From: Oscillospiraceae bacterium
GTDB lineage: Bacteria > Bacillota > Clostridia > Oscillospirales > Ruminococcaceae
Reading direction: 5' to 3'
DNA: 64,000 nt
NCBI GenBank assembly: GCA_017432285.1
Contig: JAFRJM010000019.1
Span: 18,291-82,290, forward strand
Both the position numbers and the translations under genes were made by a program. The notes under the pieces are model-generated. The model saw only the letters and a program-made list of their open reading frames with translations, ran no database searches and had not been told where the DNA came from. Below are positions 62,538 to 64,000 of this stretch, piece after piece. Numbering within the stretch: the stretch's first letter is position 1; each line of letters begins with the position of its first letter.

Positions 62538-63695
62538 ATGGCCAGTCGTTTTATTCTTAATGAAACCTCTTATCACGGTTCAGGCGCTATCAAAGAGATC
62601 GTTACCGAGTTCAAAGCCCGCGGATTCAAAAAAGCATTCGTTGCTTCTGACCCGGATCTTGTGAGGTTCGGTGTAACAGCTAAAGTTACAGATCTTCTTG
62701 ATGCAGCCGAGATTCCCTATACACTGTATACAAATATCCAGCCAAACCCCACAATCGAAAATGTTCAGTCCGGTGTTAAGGCTTTTGCAGAGTCAGGAGC
62801 AGACTGCATCATTGCAATCGGCGGCGGTTCCTCGATGGATACAGCCAAAGCGATCGGTATCATCAATACCAACCCTGAATTTGCAGATGTCCGTTCTCTT
62901 GAGGGCGTAGCACCTACAAAGAACCCCTGCACCCCGATCCTTGCGGTTCCAACCACAGCCGGAACAGCAGCAGAGGTCACCATCAACTATGTTATTACAG
63001 ACCCTGAGTTCAAACGCAAATTCGTCTGCGTGGACGTTCATGACATTCCGGTCGTAGCTTTTGTTGACCCGGATATGATGTCTTCAATGCCCAAGGGACT
63101 GACAGCAGCGACCGGTATGGATGCTCTTACACACGCAATTGAGGGATTCATCACCGGAGGCGCATGGGAACTTTCCGATATGTTCCATCTCAAAGCCATC
63201 CAGATGATAGCAAAGAGTCTGCGCAGCGCAGTTGCCGGTGAGCCTGAAGGCAGAGAGGCAATGGCTCTCGCACAGTATATCGCCGGAATGGGATTCTCCA
63301 ACGTAGGACTTGGTGTAGACCACTCGATGGCACATACGCTTTCAGCATATTACGGAATGCCGCACGGCAAAGCCTGTGCTACACTGCTTCCGACAGTCAT
63401 GGCATACAATGCACCGGTATCTGGTGAAAAATATCGTGACATTGCTGCAGCATTCGGCGTAGAGGACGCCTATACAGCAGATCTCGAGACAGCTAGAGCA
63501 GAGGCAGTAGCTGCTGTAAAGAAGCTCGGCGAGGACGTCGGTATCGAAATGTCTCTCAAGGATGTAGTACCGATTGAGGATGTTGACGCGCTGTCGGCAG
63601 ACGCGTTGAAAGACGCCTGCACACCTGGCAACCCTCGTCCTGTTACAGTGGAAGACATCAAAGAGATGTTCCTGTCACTTGTCAATTACTCATGA
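62538..63695 (+). CDS. fucO: Iron-containing alcohol dehydrogenase, lactaldehyde reductase (FucO)-like
   Basis: 385 residues, group III metal-dependent dehydrogenase. NAD loop GGGSSMDTAKAIG (near 95-107), metal region GMDALTHAIEGF with Asp and His (near 194-205), and HSMAHTLSAYYGMPHG with two further histidines (near 263-278). It reduces L-lactaldehyde to 1,2-propanediol in the FucO case, or related aldehydes. That would suit a FucI-like isomerase in the same window, though the genes are 22 kb apart. The stop codon lies in the hairpin of a mobile-element end, so the last two or three residues may come from the element. Confidence 0.9.
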   Translation: MASRFILNETSYHGSGAIKEIVTEFKARGFKKAFVASDPDLVRFGVTAKVTDLLDAAEIPYTLYTNIQPNPTIENVQSGVKAFAESGADCIIAIGGGSSMDTAKAIGIINTNPEFADVRSLEGVAPTKNPCTPILAVPTTAGTAAEVTINYVITDPEFKRKFVCVDVHDIPVVAFVDPDMMSSMPKGLTAATGMDALTHAIEGFITGGAWELSDMFHLKAIQMIAKSLRSAVAGEPEGREAMALAQYIAGMGFSNVGLGVDHSMAHTLSAYYGMPHGKACATLLPTVMAYNAPVSGEKYRDIAAAFGVEDAYTADLETARAEAVAAVKKLGEDVGIEMSLKDVVPIEDVDALSADALKDACTPGNPRPVTVEDIKEMFLSLVNYS

Positions 63696-63708
63696 CTGAA
63701 GTCACGAG
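63689..63708. repeat. Right-end hairpin of a putative IS200/IS605-family element
   Basis: CTCATGACT / AGTCACGAG, nine base pairs with one G-T wobble and a two-base loop. IS200/IS605 elements carry imperfect subterminal hairpins of this size instead of inverted repeats. It contains the TGA of fucO (63693-63695). Confidence 0.5.
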
Positions 63709-64000
63709 CTTGTGCCTGTCCGGTGGTATATTAATTGTCGGCGGTAAGCCTCCCACCTTAGATATAAGCATATCTGGACCAGCTGTTGGAACAGCGGGCT
63801 GACGGCACATCGCGGGGTGATTGACGGCACCCCTCCTGAAAGAGCTTGCTCTTTCAGTGCGGTATCGTATTCCGACACCACTGCCTTCAGGAGATAATAT
63901 GAAATGACCCCCGTTCTTGTAGCAACGTGGATTTACCTGCATACTAGTTACATCACAAACCGTATGTTGGGATTACCGCATACAATGAAGGGAGTCACTA
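63709..64000 (-). mobile_element. Putative 3' region of an IS605-type element with a structured RNA (omega-RNA candidate)
   Basis: 292 bases with no convincing gene on either strand but many hairpins: AGATAT-AAGC-ATATCT (63760-63775), GCTGTT-GG-AACAGC (63782-63795), CTGAAAGAGC-TT-GCTCTTTCAG (63836-63857), and a long-range pair CTCCTGAA / TTCAGGAG (63833-63840, 63886-63893) enclosing the last. This is the pattern of the guide-RNA scaffold found between tnpB and the right end. If so, tnpB lies on the minus strand beyond base 64000. No transposase sequence is in the window, so this is inference. Confidence 0.45.

Noticed and set aside
63709-63942. 86-codon open frame on the minus strand in the IS605-like region, considered as a transposase fragment
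   Set aside because: No TnpA or TnpB motif is visible, and the region is better explained by nested hairpins.
63709-64000. Group II intron or riboswitch as explanation of the hairpin-rich end
   Set aside because: No domain V-like GNRA hairpin or known aptamer core was recognised; the end hairpin fits an IS200/IS605 terminus better.

Overview
The window looks like chromosomal DNA of an anaerobic, moderate-GC member of the Bacillota, probably a gut or rumen Clostridia relative. The reasons are a YjjI-type glycyl radical enzyme with its activase, an Rrf2-controlled iscS-iscU-cysK locus, lipobox solute-binding proteins, a guanine-class riboswitch with an intrinsic terminator, and an AraR regulator with clostridial-style arabinose genes. 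No rRNA, tRNA or CRISPR array was seen. I could not fix the genus.

Layout. 1-1.9 kb: end of a cobalamin nucleotide-loop operon (cobU-like, cobS, a second short cobU-like gene, cobC). 1.9-7.5 kb: yjjI-yjjW, cysK, iscU, iscS and a divergent rrf2 gene, followed by the C-terminal remnant of a metallo-beta-lactamase-fold protein. 8.0-30.0 kb: the most striking region. Ten tandem type-B carboxylesterase genes (here Est1 to Est10, left to right) lie head to tail on the minus strand with 14-99 base gaps. Two small alpha/beta hydrolases follow at their 3' end. An MFS transporter and an AraR-type repressor lie at the promoter end, and an eleventh paralogue (Est11) is divergent from araR. 30.1-40.5 kb: Est11 leads into a sugar ABC transporter (binding protein, permease, double ATPase), a mutarotase, L-arabinose isomerase, a FGGY kinase, an esterase-fold protein whose nucleophile serine is alanine, and a FucI-like isomerase. 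TTGTACAA boxes upstream of the MFS gene, araR and Est11 suggest that AraR ties the esterases to arabinose use. Two further tandem dyads of another type lie in the araR-Est11 gap.

40.6-45.8 kb: a BMP-family nucleoside-type ABC transporter on the minus strand, headed by a guanine-class riboswitch. 46.0-52.4 kb: an aldo/keto reductase with Fe-S motifs, a GyrI-like protein, a clan-D-like glycoside hydrolase, an HSL-type esterase and a GH20 hexosaminidase. 52.4-60.1 kb: a TPR protein, a 928-residue MscS channel with two large extracytoplasmic segments, and a 1176-residue ABC-FtsX fusion with internal repeats. 60.2-64.0 kb: a GntR/UTRA regulator, a polytopic GT-C-like protein, an iron alcohol dehydrogenase (FucO-like), and what appears to be the right end of an IS200/IS605-family element whose hairpin contains the fucO stop codon.

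Working model for the main locus (inference): esterified arabinose-containing plant compounds enter the cell, a set of cytoplasmic esterases with different acyl pockets removes the ester groups, and the sugar flows through the adjacent arabinose genes. L-ribulose-5-phosphate 4-epimerase is not in the window and must be elsewhere if the pathway is complete.
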